Below, in pieces: positions 1 through 10,057 of a DNA stretch of 49,031 bases; the stretch's first letter is position 1; each line of letters opens with the position of its first letter. The DNA comes from Armatimonadaceae bacterium (GTDB lineage: Bacteria; Armatimonadota; Armatimonadia; Armatimonadales; Armatimonadaceae), in assembly GCA_030446525.1 (NCBI GenBank), contig JAUJNC010000039.1:1-49031 (forward strand), read 5' to 3'. Made by a program: the position numbers and the translations under genes. The notes beneath the pieces are model-generated. The model was not told the origin of the DNA and ran no database searches. It was given only the letters and a program-made list of their open reading frames with translations.

Positions 1-102
1 ACCCAAGCCCAAACTGACCTTCCAGGAGGCTATAGTCCTTATTTGAATGGTATTGGGCCTAGACTGCGGATGCCGCAATAGGAAGAAAGTACCGGAAACC
101 TC

Positions 103-132
103 TTGACAGAGCGCCAACTTATACAGTAGTAT
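103..132 (+). promoter_or_regulatory. Putative sigma-70-type promoter of the regulator gene
   Basis: A perfect TTGACA box at 103-108 is followed after 18 bases by TAGTAT at 127-132, which matches four of six positions of the -10 consensus. The surrounding 100-200 stretch is strikingly AT-rich compared with the GC-rich genes downstream, as expected for a promoter or operator region. The regulator begins at 208 with TGAGG (198-202) as a plausible ribosome binding site. The rest of 1-207 shows no gene. I found no convincing inverted repeat that could be named as the operator. Confidence 0.45.
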
Positions 133-207
133 TCTTATAACTTACATATAACTAACAATAACATAGGAATTTGCTATACGTTATATGAAAGTTATTCTGA
201 GGCTGCT

Positions 208-1341
208 ATGACGACAGATATCTTAGTAAACAAACCGACGCAGCACAAGCACCGTGTCTTGGCGGAGGATCTGCGGGCGCTGGCAATCTCGCTGGCGCCA
301 GGAGATCGTATGCCCTCGGTGCCAGAGCTGGTGCGCCAATATAAGGTAGCCCCGAGTACCGCACAGGCGGCGGTCGAGACGCTGCGCCGAGAAGGGGTCG
401 TCGTACGGCGGCGCGGCTCCGGGACCTTCGTCGCCGAGCGCTCCGCCATTGCCGGCAACGGCGCCCATCCGGAGTACCGTCCCACCCCGCCGCACCCTGG
501 TGTCAAGAAGGGTGCGTTCGTCATCCTAGCCCTCTACTCGGTTCCCTTCTTCCGACATTTCGTCGACCATATCACGGCGCGCGCCGCCAGCCAGGGGCTG
601 TCCGTGGTCTGCCGCTACGACGATCAGAAGATGGCCCTCGACGATGCGCTGACGCTGGAGGTCCTGGACCCGGCGGGCTTCCTGATCGTCGGCTGGCAGT
701 TGGAGTGGGTGGCGAAGGAACTCATGGGGCGCGGGCATCGGACAGTGCTGTTCGGGGAGCCGCCCCCGGACGGGTTCGCCTCGGTGCCGACCGTCTATGG
801 CAACAGCGAGTACGCCGGCTATCTGGCGACGCGCCGGCTGCTCGAGATGGGGCACCGGCGGCTGCTCGTCGCGCACGGGTTCGCCACCGAGGAAGAGCTT
901 TTCGCGCGCCGCCGCTGGCGCGGACATCTGCGCGCCCTGCGCGAGGCGGGCATCGATCCCGCGCACCCGAACATCGGGAAGCCGAACGCGGCGGGCTGGC
1001 AGGAAGATCTCGACGCTTTGCGGGAACTCTTCGGGGGCAAGAACGCCCCGACCGGGGTGATGGCCTGGTCGGACATAGATGCCCGGGGCCTGATGAGCGC
1101 CCTGGCGCAGGCCGGCCTGCGCGTGCCCGAGGATGTGTCCGTGGTCGCCTATGGCAATCTGCCCGCCGCCCTGCAAACGGATCCGCCGCTCGATACCATC
1201 GACCCGCACCTGGATGTGCAGATCGAGCACGCCTTTTCGCTGCTGTCCGCGCCGGCGTTCGCCGGCGCGGTCCCGACCGCCGTCGTCACACCGACTCTGG
1301 TTGCCCGTGCCTCCTGCGCACGGCCCCGTGTGTCTATCTAA
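208..1341 (+). CDS. GntR-type/LacI-type hybrid transcriptional regulator
   Basis: The protein has 377 residues. Residues about 10-76 form a GntR winged helix: a PGDRMPSVPELVRQY segment, the recognition-helix region APSTAQAAVETLRREG, and the wing ending in GSGTFV. Residues about 100-370 form a LacI/periplasmic-binding-like effector domain, with the family signature VPEDVSVVAYGN and a sensor segment around MAWSDIDARG. Proteins of this architecture repress or activate carbohydrate genes in response to a small sugar. ATG at 208 follows TGAGG at five bases. The gene lies first in the window, just upstream of the polysaccharide genes and on the same strand, so it is the natural candidate for local control. 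Ligand and operator are unknown. Confidence 0.88.
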   Translation: MTTDILVNKPTQHKHRVLAEDLRALAISLAPGDRMPSVPELVRQYKVAPSTAQAAVETLRREGVVVRRRGSGTFVAERSAIAGNGAHPEYRPTPPHPGVKKGAFVILALYSVPFFRHFVDHITARAASQGLSVVCRYDDQKMALDDALTLEVLDPAGFLIVGWQLEWVAKELMGRGHRTVLFGEPPPDGFASVPTVYGNSEYAGYLATRRLLEMGHRRLLVAHGFATEEELFARRRWRGHLRALREAGIDPAHPNIGKPNAAGWQEDLDALRELFGGKNAPTGVMAWSDIDARGLMSALAQAGLRVPEDVSVVAYGNLPAALQTDPPLDTIDPHLDVQIEHAFSLLSAPAFAGAVPTAVVTPTLVARASCARPRVSI

Positions 1342-1386
1342 ACGCATCTCTCGATATTACCGTTTTTCTCAAAAGGAGAGAAAGCC

Positions 1387-2184
1387 ATGCAACGCTCGCA
1401 CCGTGCCTTCCGATCCGGTTTTACCCTGATCAAATCAGCGTTTACGCTGATTGAGCTTCTCGTCGTTATTGCAATAATAGCCATCCTCGCCGCTATACTT
1501 TTTCCTGTCTTCGCCCAGGCGCGGGAAAAGGCGCGTTCCGCTTCATGTCTGTCTAACCTGAAGCAATTGGGTACGTCAATTACCATGTACGTGCAGGATT
1601 ACGATGAGGTTCTGCCAATCGGAATCTATCCCAATGGCTCGTCACGATCGTGGATGTACCGGGTCGAGCCGTACACCAAAAACCGCCAGATTTTTATCTG
1701 CCCCAGTGCTACCGAACTGGCACCAAGCCTGACTACCGGCAATAGCACCGGGGGATACGGATGCAACAGCAACGTAATGTTCAACGCGGGCGCACGCGCT
1801 CTGGCAGAGTTGGGTGACTCCGCAGGGACATTCGTTATCTGTGACACGGCTCAATTGGGATTGAACGAGTTTACCGCAGCCCCACAGGCAGATAAAGACA
1901 ATCCCGAGACGTGGATCAATTACCAAAGAAAAAGCCCCCCTGCGTATACCGACTACAATGTCAATCCTCCGGGCGGCTGGGACCGCGATGGCGTCTTAAA
2001 CTATACTCAGGGATACCTGAGTTCCGGCACTCCCTGGCGCCGTCCGATGGCACGGCATAATAAGGGTCTGAACGTCATTTACGCGGACGGTCATGCTAAG
2101 TGGTCGCAGATCAAGGCCTTCATCGGTCCGATGCCGCAGGGATGGCCCTATGGCGACGCTAAGAACTCATGGGATGATAAATAG
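1387..2184 (+). CDS. DUF1559-type pseudopilin with prepilin N-terminus and H-x9-DG C-terminus
   Basis: The protein has 265 residues. Near residue 19 it carries the prepilin signal [18 protein letters not shown] followed by [14 protein letters not shown], the classic type IV pilin/pseudopilin helix. The residue before the Phe is Ala rather than Gly, a variation seen in Armatimonadota. An additional FTLI occurs upstream, so residues 12-22 contain a short tandem FTLI repeat. The C-terminus has H-x9-DG in [12 protein letters not shown]. Such proteins would be processed by prepilin peptidase and exposed at the cell surface; their function is not established. ATG 1387 is preceded by a strong site, AGGAGAG at 1374-1380. 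Base composition is less GC-rich than in the genes that follow. A hairpin ends the unit. Confidence 0.88.
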   Translation: MQRSHRAFRSGFTLIKSAFTLIELLVVIAIIAILAAILFPVFAQAREKARSASCLSNLKQLGTSITMYVQDYDEVLPIGIYPNGSSRSWMYRVEPYTKNRQIFICPSATELAPSLTTGNSTGGYGCNSNVMFNAGARALAELGDSAGTFVICDTAQLGLNEFTAAPQADKDNPETWINYQRKSPPAYTDYNVNPPGGWDRDGVLNYTQGYLSSGTPWRRPMARHNKGLNVIYADGHAKWSQIKAFIGPMPQGWPYGDAKNSWDDK

Positions 2185-2194
2185 CGTCTAAGCA

Positions 2195-2228
2195 ATGCCC
2201 TCGCTATCAAAAGGTATGGCGAGGGCAT
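2195..2228 (+). terminator. Hairpin terminator after the pseudopilin gene
   Basis: ATGCCCTCGC at 2195-2204 is the exact reverse complement of GCGAGGGCAT at 2219-2228, giving a 10-bp perfect stem with an AT-rich loop. It starts 10 bases after the stop codon at 2184. There is no long T tract after the stem, only CCTTCTCG, so it may be a weak intrinsic terminator, an attenuator or an mRNA-stabilising hairpin. It separates the regulator/pseudopilin unit from the degradative operon. Confidence 0.7.
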
Positions 2229-2272
2229 GACCTTCTCGTCTCCCGTCTGCAATTCCCCCGGGCACGGTTATT

Positions 2273-4328
2273 TTGTTAACAAGGCTACGCATTAGTCACT
2301 CCGTAGAAGGGGCTTCCGCGCCGCCGCGGGTGATTTCACGTATCCACATCGAGGCGTCGGAAGCGGCAGCGCCCGCCGCGCGCCGAACGGTTACCGCGCG
2401 TGCGGTTTCAATCGGCATCGTTTGCGGGGCCTTGCTCTGCGCGTTCACGCCCTACAACGACTTCAAAGTAGCGGCGACCTATATCGCGGGCAACCAATTC
2501 CCGATTGGCGCGATCTTCGTGCTGCTCGTTCTTGCCACCGTGGTGAACGCTGTTCTGCGCAGGGCGCGCCCCGCAGCTGCCTTCTCGCAGGGGGAGCTTC
2601 TAACCGTCTGGACCCTGATCCTGGTCGCCTCCGGCCTGCCCTCGTCCGGGATGATGCGCTACTTCATCCCCTATATGGTCGCCCCGCACTACTACTCGGA
2701 CGACGAGAACAACTGGGAATCGAAGATCTGGCAGGACACCCCGAACTGGCTCAAGATCCAGGACCAGGCCGCCGTGGAGGCATTCTTCAGGGGCTACCCG
2801 AGGACGGTCAGGAGCATATCCCCTGGGGCGCTCTGGGCGGGACCGCTCTTCTTCTGGAGCATGCTGGCCCTCCTCTTTTCCTGGCCTCATTCTGCGTCGC
2901 CGGTGTGCTTCGGCGCCAGTGGGTGGAGAACGAGAAGCTCTGCCTTTCCGCTGGTGACGCTGCCGATCCTGCTTGCCGAGGAGCCCCGGAGCGGGCGGCT
3001 GATGGGCGATCTCCTCTACAGCCCGCTGCTGTGGCTCGCAGTCGGCCTCACCACCGCGGTGCACGCGTTCAAGGGTCTGCACCTGCTCTACCCGTCGGTA
3101 CCCGATATCGCCACCTATGTCAACGTCGCCGACTACCTGACGGTGCGGCCCTGGGACCAGATTGGCAAGACCGAACTCTGGTTCTTCCCGCTGGTGATCG
3201 GTATCACCTACCTGCTGCCGGCGGATGAAGGTCGCCTTCTCGATCTGGTTCTTTTATCTGTTCTACAAGGGAGAGATCGTCCTCACCACACTTTATAACT
3301 GGAATATGCCGGCCGGACTGGGCAGCTACGGATATACGGCAGTTCCATGCGCTCCAGGCGTTTGGCGGTGCCGTCGCCCTGACGGCCGGACGGCGGCGCG
3401 CACGCACCTGCGGGACGTGTGGGAGAAGGCAGTAAATGGCCCGCGCGCGGCCGGGATCGATGACTCGGGGAGATGCTGTCCTATCGCGCTCTGCTGATCG
3501 GCTCAGCCATTGCCTACGGGGGCATCGGCCTCTGGCTCTATCTGGCCGGGGTGCCGCTCCTGCTGATCACGCTGGCGCTCTTGATCCTGACCGTCGTGCT
3601 CGTGGTCGCGAGCCTGGATGATCTGCCAGGCGGGGATGCTCTACACGCAGACGGCCTACGGCTCCCTGGATGTGCTGGCCCCCACGCTGGGCACCGCGAT
3701 GTTCTCGATGTCGCCGCTCTACACGGTGGCCCGCTTCGAGGGGATGTTCGTCTACGATACGCGCGAGATGCTGGCTCCCACCCTGCTCAACGGGAGCAAG
3801 GCCGCCGAGCCGCCGGTCTTCACGTCCGGAGCCTATTTCACGCCATGGTCCTTTCCGTGGGGATCGGCCTGGATCGTCTCCGCCGCGGCCTCGCTCTGGC
3901 TGCCCTACTATAACGGCGGGGCGAACTCGCTGCAGAACTCGTGGATGTACAACACCGCGCCGCAGAAGTCGCTCCGGTTCCTGGGCGGCGCGGCCTCCGT
4001 TCCGTATGTCGGGTCCTGGACCAACGGGCTGCACATCGGCGCCGGCTTTCTGGGCGTGCTCGGCCTGCTGCTGCTGCGCGCCCAGGCGGGCTGGGGCTGC
4101 ATCCCATCGGCTCTGGTGGCCTCCGTGAGCGCCGCGCGCACGCTCTGGCTCTCGATCTTCCTGGGCTGGGTCTTCAAGTCACTGATCCAGCGCTACGGAG
4201 GCATGAAGGGCTATACGTCGCTGCTGCCGTTCTTTCTCGGCCTGGTTGTCGGCGATGTCCTGAACGCCGTCCTCTGGATAGTCATCGGCTATATGACCGG
4301 CACCGGCTATCGTATCCTGCCAGGATGA
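2273..4328 (+). CDS. Multi-pass membrane protein, DUF6785/DUF6784-like (frameshifted)
   Basis: Read across frames, this is one protein of about 680 residues with roughly a dozen hydrophobic segments, for example ITLALLILTVVLVVASL and the C-terminal FFLGLVVGDVLNAVLWIVIG. Conserved-looking loops such as GMMRYFIPYMVAPHYY recall the DUF6785/DUF6784 proteins of Armatimonadota and Planctomycetota. The molecular function of that family is not established; transport is a guess from topology. The frame changes near 2880, 2945, 3230, 3350, 3468 and 3615, and the last break restores a frame open to the stop at 4326-4328. Protein-like sequence continues through every break, so sequencing indels are more likely than decay. 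The start is uncertain; TTG at 2273 is the most upstream candidate in frame. The next gene starts 35 bases downstream, suggesting an operon. Confidence 0.62.
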
Positions 4329-4362
4329 AGCCCGTGGCACTTTTTTGTAAAAGGAAGAAGAC

Positions 4363-6463
4363 ATGCCGATTATTGATGCCTATGGGGTGGACGACGCCCC
4401 CGGACTGGTTCTACCAGCCGATGCGCTGGGCGAACCTGACGCTGGCGCAGGACGATCCGGGCAAATACGATCCCGGATTTCTGGCTGACCTGGTGAAGCG
4501 CGCGCACTGCGATGCCGCAAGCTGGAACTCCGGCGGCATCATCGCCTTTTACCCCACCCAGATCCCGTACCACCGGCGCAATGAGACGATGGGCGATACC
4601 GATCCCCTGGGCTACCTCGTCGAGGGCTGCCGCAAGCTGGGGATCATCGCCACGGCCCGCGGGACCACCATGCCACCTACGAGGACGCCGCCCGGGCGCA
4701 CCCGGAATGGATCGCCCGCGACTCCGAAGGTAATATGCGCCGCCACTGGGCCAAGCCGGACCTTTTTGTCACCTGCGCGTTCAGTCCCTATAACTACGAG
4801 TTCATGACCAGCGTCATGAAAGAGATCGTGTCCCTGTACATGGTCGACGGCTTCAATCACAACCGCTGGGGCGGCTCGGGCATGTGCTGGTGCGAAAAAC
4901 TGCCGCCACGGCTTCGAAGCGTTCTCGGGCCGCGATCTTCCGCGCGTCGAGGACCCCGCGACCCAAACTGGCAGAGATATCAGGTGTGGCGGCAGGAGCG
5001 CATCTTCGAGCCTGTGGGACCTGTGGGACCCGAGATCCGCAAGATCAACCCGAACGCGGGTATCCTGCCCGGCATGGGCAGCGAGATGGCCCGCGTCGAT
5101 CTTGCCCAGCTTCGTGGCGGGCGCATACCTCTATCATGACCACCAGGGGCGCAGCGGCCTGAACCCACCCTGGTCGGCGGGCAAGGGGGGCAAGGAACTG
5201 CGCGCGATCCTCGGACGCCGGCCCGCGGGGCTGACCTTCAGCGTCGGTCTGGAGGGGTATCCCTACCGCTGGAAGGACTCGGTGCAGACGGAGGCCGAGA
5301 TGCGTATCTGGGCGCTGGACGGCGTGGCCAACGGCATGCACCTCAAGTTCTGCAAGTTCTCCGGCTATCTGCACGACACCCGCTGGCCTGCCCGGGTCGA
5401 GGAGCTGTATTCGTATCTGCATTCCATCGAGCCTTACCTGCGCAACGAAGCGCCGCTGGCGCGCGTCGCCCTGGTCTTCTCACAGCAGACACGCCGCTTC
5501 TACGGCGACAGGACGGGAAACCGGGACGCGGAAATGGGAATGTACCATGCGCTGATCGAGGCGCGCATCCCGTTTGAGATGGTGCACGAGGGCCTGCTGG
5601 AGCCGCAGGAGATCGATAAGTTCAAGCTGCTGATCCTGCCCAACATCGCCGCGCTCTCGGAAAAGCAGTGCGAGCAGCTCCGAAGCTATGTCGAGCGCGG
5701 CGGCAGCCTGGTCGCCACCCTGGAAACGTCGCTCTGCGACGAGTGGGGCGAGCGGCGCAAGGACTTCGGCCTGTCCGACCTCTTCGGGGTGAGCGCCGAC
5801 GGGCCGGTACAGGGACCGATGAAGAACTCCTATCTGCGCCTGGAGCAGGCAACCGGTCATCCTCTCCTCGCGGGCCTCACGGATGCCGAGCGAATCATCA
5901 ACGGCGTCTACCGCGTGCCGGTGCGAGCGCGGGAGCGCTTCGCCGACCCGCCGGTGACCTTTATCCCGCCGTATCCCGACCTGCCGATGGAGGAGGTCTA
6001 TCCGCGAGAGGACCACACCGGCATCCCCGAGATCTACCTGCGCGCGGTCGGCAAGGGCCGCGTTGCCTACATTCCCTGGGACATCGACCGCGTCTTCTGG
6101 GAGGTGCAGGCCCCCGACCATGGCCGGCTGCTGGGCAACATCGTCCGCTGGGCGAGCGGTGAAGAACCGCCGGTGATCGTAGAAGGACCAGGCATGGTCG
6201 AGGTCACCCTCTGGCGGCAGCAGGAGTCAGTAACGGTGCATCTGGTGAACCTGAGCAATCCGATGCTGATGAAGGGGCCTTTCCGTGAGTTTATTCCCAT
6301 TGGAGAGCAGACGGTGCGGGTCCGCCTGCCGGAGGGCAGCCGGGCCAAGACGGTGCGGCTGCTGGCTGCCGGGCAGACCCCGTCCTATGAAGAACGTGAG
6401 GGATGGCTCCACCTCTCGGTGCCCTCCATAGTCGACCACGAGGTAGTCGCGATTGATTTGTGA
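4363..6463 (+). CDS. GHL6-like glycoside hydrolase with beta-galactosidase-trimerisation-type C-terminus, copy 1 (frameshifted)
   Basis: The protein is about 700 residues and closely similar over its full length to the intact paralogue at 17473-19608. The N-terminal half resembles a TIM-barrel glycosidase (hypothetical glycosyl hydrolase 6 / alpha-amylase-like), with DGFNHNRWGGSGMCWCEK followed by a Cys-containing loop. The C-terminal half, from about 5400, resembles the GATase-like beta-galactosidase trimerisation domain, ending in a beta domain. ATG 4363 is preferred because removing one G from the run at 4383 gives a start matching the paralogue. Breaks occur near 4383, 4668, 4905, 5011/5030 and 5105; from 5105 the frame is open to the stop. 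The substrate is unknown. No signal peptide is visible, so the enzyme is probably cytoplasmic. The next gene starts inside its stop codon (GTGA). Confidence 0.7.
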
Positions 6464-7197
6464 GGAAACAACAGTGTCCTGTCTTAATACCGCAGGATAT
6501 CGCGGAGGAAGGAAAGCAATACCTGCGGGAGAGGGGATATGCGATCTGTCCGGGAACGGGCATCGCGGCGGACACGCTGAAGCGGGAGATTGCGGACTGT
6601 GAGCTGGAGGGGAAGACACTGGGCCTGATCGGCCTCGGAAGGATCGGCCGGGCGGCGGCAAAAAAGGCGACCTATGGGCTGGATATGCGGGTGATTGCCT
6701 ATGACCCCTATGTGTCCCGGGGGGATGGTGCTCCGCCGGTGGAACTGGTCCGCGACCGCGACGAGGTCTTCCGCCGCGACGACTTTGTCAGCCTGCATCT
6801 GCCCGCCACCCCGGAAACGCGCCGGATGGTCAGTGAGCGCGAGCTGTCCCTGATGAAGCCGGGCGCCTACCTGATCAACGCGGCGCGCGGCGAGATCGTG
6901 GACGAGGCCGCCCTGGTGGAGGCGTTGCGACAAGGCGTGATCGCGGGCGCCGGCCTGGATGTCTATGCCGACGAGCCGCCGCGCCCGGAGAACCCGCTGT
7001 TTCGGATGGAGAACGTCATCGGCACGCAGCACAACGCCGCACTCACACGGGAGGCGACGGCCCGCATGGCGCTGCATGCGGCGATCGGCATCGACGAGGT
7101 GCTTTCGGGAAAACAACCCAGCTGGCCGGTCAATGCTCCGGTCCTTACGGAGGGCCGGCGTAAGGAGTCGGGATTTGATACGCGAGAATCGAATTAA
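6460..7197 (+). CDS. D-2-hydroxyacid dehydrogenase lacking part of its N-terminal domain
   Basis: The protein has 245 residues, while members of this family usually have 310-330. Residues 1-46 match the start of the substrate domain, then the sequence jumps to ELEGKTLGLIGLGRIG, where the NAD-binding domain begins. About 100 residues that normally lie between are missing, without loss of frame. The remainder is complete: Rossmann GLGRIG at 58-63, the substrate-binding Arg in NAARGE (R143), the catalytic Glu in ADEPP (E172) and the His in TQHNAA (H191). The family reduces 2-keto acids or oxidises 2-hydroxy acids with NAD(H). GTG 6460 overlaps the upstream stop as GTGA. Activity is doubtful because the lost segment helps shape the substrate domain and hinge. 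Misassembly is an alternative to a true deletion. Confidence 0.8.
   Translation: MRKQQCPVLIPQDIAEEGKQYLRERGYAICPGTGIAADTLKREIADCELEGKTLGLIGLGRIGRAAAKKATYGLDMRVIAYDPYVSRGDGAPPVELVRDRDEVFRRDDFVSLHLPATPETRRMVSERELSLMKPGAYLINAARGEIVDEAALVEALRQGVIAGAGLDVYADEPPRPENPLFRMENVIGTQHNAALTREATARMALHAAIGIDEVLSGKQPSWPVNAPVLTEGRRKESGFDTRESN
7162..7167 (+). promoter_or_regulatory. Ribosome binding site deciding a TTG start
   Basis: AAGGAG at 7162-7167 lies seven bases before TTG 7175. It fixes the start of the HpcH/HpaI aldolase inside the 3' end of the preceding dehydrogenase gene; no ATG in the same frame lies near the conserved N-terminus. Confidence 0.7.
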
Positions 7198-7954
7198 GAG
7201 GATCCTCCAGAGCGGCGGCAATGTCGTGGGAACCTTTGTCAAGATCACCGATCCCTCGGCCGTCGAGGTGCTCGGACTGGCGGGCTTCGATTTCTTTGTC
7301 CTGGACAACGAGCACGCCGTGATGAGCCGGCAGAGCATGGTGGATATCCTGCGCGCCGCGGAGCTGTCGGAGATCGTTCCCATCGTCCGGGTGCGGGAGA
7401 ACCGCGCCGTCGAGATCCTCCAGGCGCTCGACTCCGGCGCGCTGGGAGTGCAGGTGCCCCATGTGAACACGAAAGAGGACGCGCTAGCGGTGGTCCAGAG
7501 CGTGAAATACGCCCCCGAAGGACACCGCGGCTTCGCCTCCAGCCACCGGGCGGGCGCCTTCGGTTTCCTTGATCCCATTGAGTACGTCCGCCAATCGAAC
7601 GAGCAGACGCTGGTCGCCTGCTACTGCGAGACGCGGGAGGCCACCCTAAACCTGCCGGAGATTGTCTCGGTGACGGGGCTGGATGTGATCTTTATCGGTC
7701 CCTGGGACCTGGGCCAGTCACTGGGCATCATCGGGCAACTCGACCACCCGGACCTGGGCCGGAACATCGACCGGATCATTGAGACGACGCGCCGCGCGGG
7801 CAAGGCGGTCGGCATCATCGCCTCGGGCGCCGAGGAGGCCGGGCAGTGGCTTGCCCGTGGCGTTCAGTACGTTACCATCAGCTCGGACCTGGGGATGATC
7901 GCATCTCAGGCAAAGCAGTTGGTGAAGTCGCTGAAAGGGGACGGCAGAGCATGA
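7175..7954 (+). CDS. HpcH/HpaI-family aldolase (2-keto-3-deoxy-sugar-acid aldolase type)
   Basis: The protein has 259 residues, the usual length for this class II, divalent-metal-dependent pyruvate aldolase family. Landmarks are FFVLDNEHAVMS with the EH pair at 46-47, VRVRENR near 71-77, the metal-ligand Glu in CYCETREA (E152) and the Asp in IGPWDLGQSLG (D178). Family members cleave 2-keto-3-deoxy acids, such as 2-keto-3-deoxyrhamnonate or 4-hydroxy-2-ketoheptanedioate, to pyruvate and an aldehyde. Here a role in sugar-acid breakdown is inferred from the adjacent dehydrogenases and hydrolases. The gene overlaps the upstream gene by 23 bases, and the next gene begins in its stop codon as ATGA at 7951. 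The exact substrate cannot be read from sequence. Confidence 0.9.
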   Translation: MIRENRIKRILQSGGNVVGTFVKITDPSAVEVLGLAGFDFFVLDNEHAVMSRQSMVDILRAAELSEIVPIVRVRENRAVEILQALDSGALGVQVPHVNTKEDALAVVQSVKYAPEGHRGFASSHRAGAFGFLDPIEYVRQSNEQTLVACYCETREATLNLPEIVSVTGLDVIFIGPWDLGQSLGIIGQLDHPDLGRNIDRIIETTRRAGKAVGIIASGAEEAGQWLARGVQYVTISSDLGMIASQAKQLVKSLKGDGRA

Positions 7955-10057
7955 CGGCAATGTTACGCTGCGGCGGCCTCGCGCTTGCCGCGGCTGTTTC
8001 GGCGATCGTGATAACACCTACCGGCGCCCTGGCGGATACGGGCGCCGTTACAAATTCCACCAGAGAAGGGAGCAAGACGATGAACCCGGTGAAGAAACCG
8101 GCGCTCCGCGAGGAAGTGCTGCTGAACGGGACCTGGGAGGGCGGCGATGTTCCGCAGTACCACGGTAAGACCAACTTCGACCAGGAGAGCTTCCAGCGGA
8201 AGGTGTCCGTGCCCGCTGCCTGGGAGGGCAAGGTCATTAAGCTGGAGTTCGGCGCCGTCAACTTCATCGCCGATGTCTATGTCGATGGCAAGCATGTCCG
8301 GAACCATGTCGGCGGCTGGATACCCTTCGTCATTGATGTCACGAATCTCGTGAAGCCTGGCGCCGAGTTCACCCTCCGGGTAGATGTCAAGGGACCCAAG
8401 CATCCGCCGATGGTCGATGTCAAGGGCGCCTACCAGTGGCCGGTCGGCGGCTGGTCCAACCGCGGCGGGATCGCCGACGATGTCTGGCTGCGCGCCTACG
8501 GTCCTGTCCACATTGAGGACGCCTTCATCCAGTCCTCCTTCCGCAAAAAGATGCTGGTTGTGGACTACACCCTGGTCAATACGGGCACGAAAGCACGGGC
8601 AGTACGGATCCAGGCGGAAGCCCTGCGCTCGGTGGATGGCACTGTGGCGAAGACCTTCACCGGTCCAGAAGCGACCCTGGAACCCGGACAGACCCGCGTC
8701 ATCAAAGCGGACTTTGACTGGCCCGACCCCGAACTCTGGTGGCCGGACAGCCCGACGCTGTATAACCTGCGGAGCAGATTAGTGGAGGGTGGGGGGGCTT
8801 CCATCGACACCGAGACCCGCCGCTTTGGTTTCCGCGAGATCTGGATCGAGGGCAACCAGTTTCAGTTCAACGGCGTTCGCGCCAACCTCTTCGGCGACTA
8901 TCAGGTCTTCGGCGACAGTTGGTATACCCGCCCGGAGTTCTACACGCCGGAAGCGTGGCCCGGCATCGTCGATAAGGTCAAGGCGATGAATATCCGCATC
9001 CTGCGCTGGCACCATAACCCGGTGCCCCAATGGGTGCTGGATGTCACCGATGAGAAGGGCCTGCTGATCTGCGATGAGTCGGCGAACTATGCCCGCAAAT
9101 ACCTCCTCGAATCCAACCAAGTCGAGTATCTGAAAAACTGCAAGGCATGGATCGGTCCCTGGATCAAAGCCGACCGTAACCATCCCAGCGTCTATATGTG
9201 GAACGCGACCAACGAGATGACCTATAAGGGGCTGGGCGCTTTCGACCCGAAGGACCTCAAAGAACTGGGGGATGTCATTAAGGCGCATGATCCGACCCGC
9301 CCGGTTGGCTATGACGGGGACAAGTCGGTAGCCGGCGAGTTGGTCGATTACCACTACCCCGAAGGGTATAATAAGGAGCCAAAAGGCAGCATCTATAGCT
9401 GGGCGTACCTGGTCCGCTCCGATAAGCCGACCGGCGCCGGTGAGGTCATGCACACCCGTTCCCCGCTCGCCGAGGTGCAGGAGGCGGTCGCTCGAAACAC
9501 CTGGTGGCTGGGCATCTGGACGCGTGGCATGCGCTACACGAACTGGACCAATGTCAAGCCGGCGTGCTGGTGGTTTACCGAGAGTGATCTGCAGAGCGCC
9601 GACCCGCTTCAGCGGCAACGGACCATCAACTTGCGCAACGCCTACGCGCCCGTCGCTCTGTTCGACAAGGAGTACGACAACCTCGGCATCGCGCCTTATG
9701 TCACCGGCCTTACCCCCGGCGGGACGCTGCCCACCGTGGACGCGGGCGCAACCGTGAACCGAACGCTGATCCTTTACAATGACGAGTTCCGGGACACGTC
9801 GGTGACGGTCAAAATATGGTGCCCCGCTCGGTGATAAGGTCTATGCCCGGGGAACCAAGGCCTTTGAAGTGGCGCTGGGCGAGCATATCGATATTCCCTG
9901 CTCGTTCCAGGTGCCTAACATCGGTGGCAGGGAGATGGAACTGGTCCTGCGCACATCCAAGGGCGGCGCGCAGAAGTTCGAGGAGCTGCGCCGGTTTAGG
10001 GTAAAGGACACTGGAGGAAGCGGCAAGACCGCCGATACCGTGGTTATTGCGCAATGA
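7951..10057 (+). CDS. Secreted GH2-like glycoside hydrolase, copy 1 (one frameshift)
   Basis: The protein is about 700 residues. A Sec leader is evident at residues 1-28, ending GALAD. A jelly-roll sugar-binding domain follows (LEFGAVNFIADVYVDGKHV), then a beta-sandwich with DPELWWPDSPTLYNL, and a TIM barrel starting at RRFGFREIWIEGNQFQFNG. These are hallmarks of the GH2 beta-galactosidase/beta-glucuronidase/beta-mannosidase superfamily. The likely acid/base is Glu in WNATNEM (E422), and a candidate nucleophile is Glu in TGAGEVMH (E498). One indel near 9825 moves the last 75 residues into another frame. The gene overlaps its neighbours by 4 bases at both ends. Two related sequences follow, a scrap at 10833-11612 and a second copy at 11885-13958. 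Linkage specificity is not predictable. Confidence 0.82.

Noticed and set aside
175..185. TATACGTTATA upstream of the regulator gene as a palindromic operator.
   Set aside because: It is only superficially symmetric; the central bases do not pair, and no second copy was seen upstream of the other transcription units.
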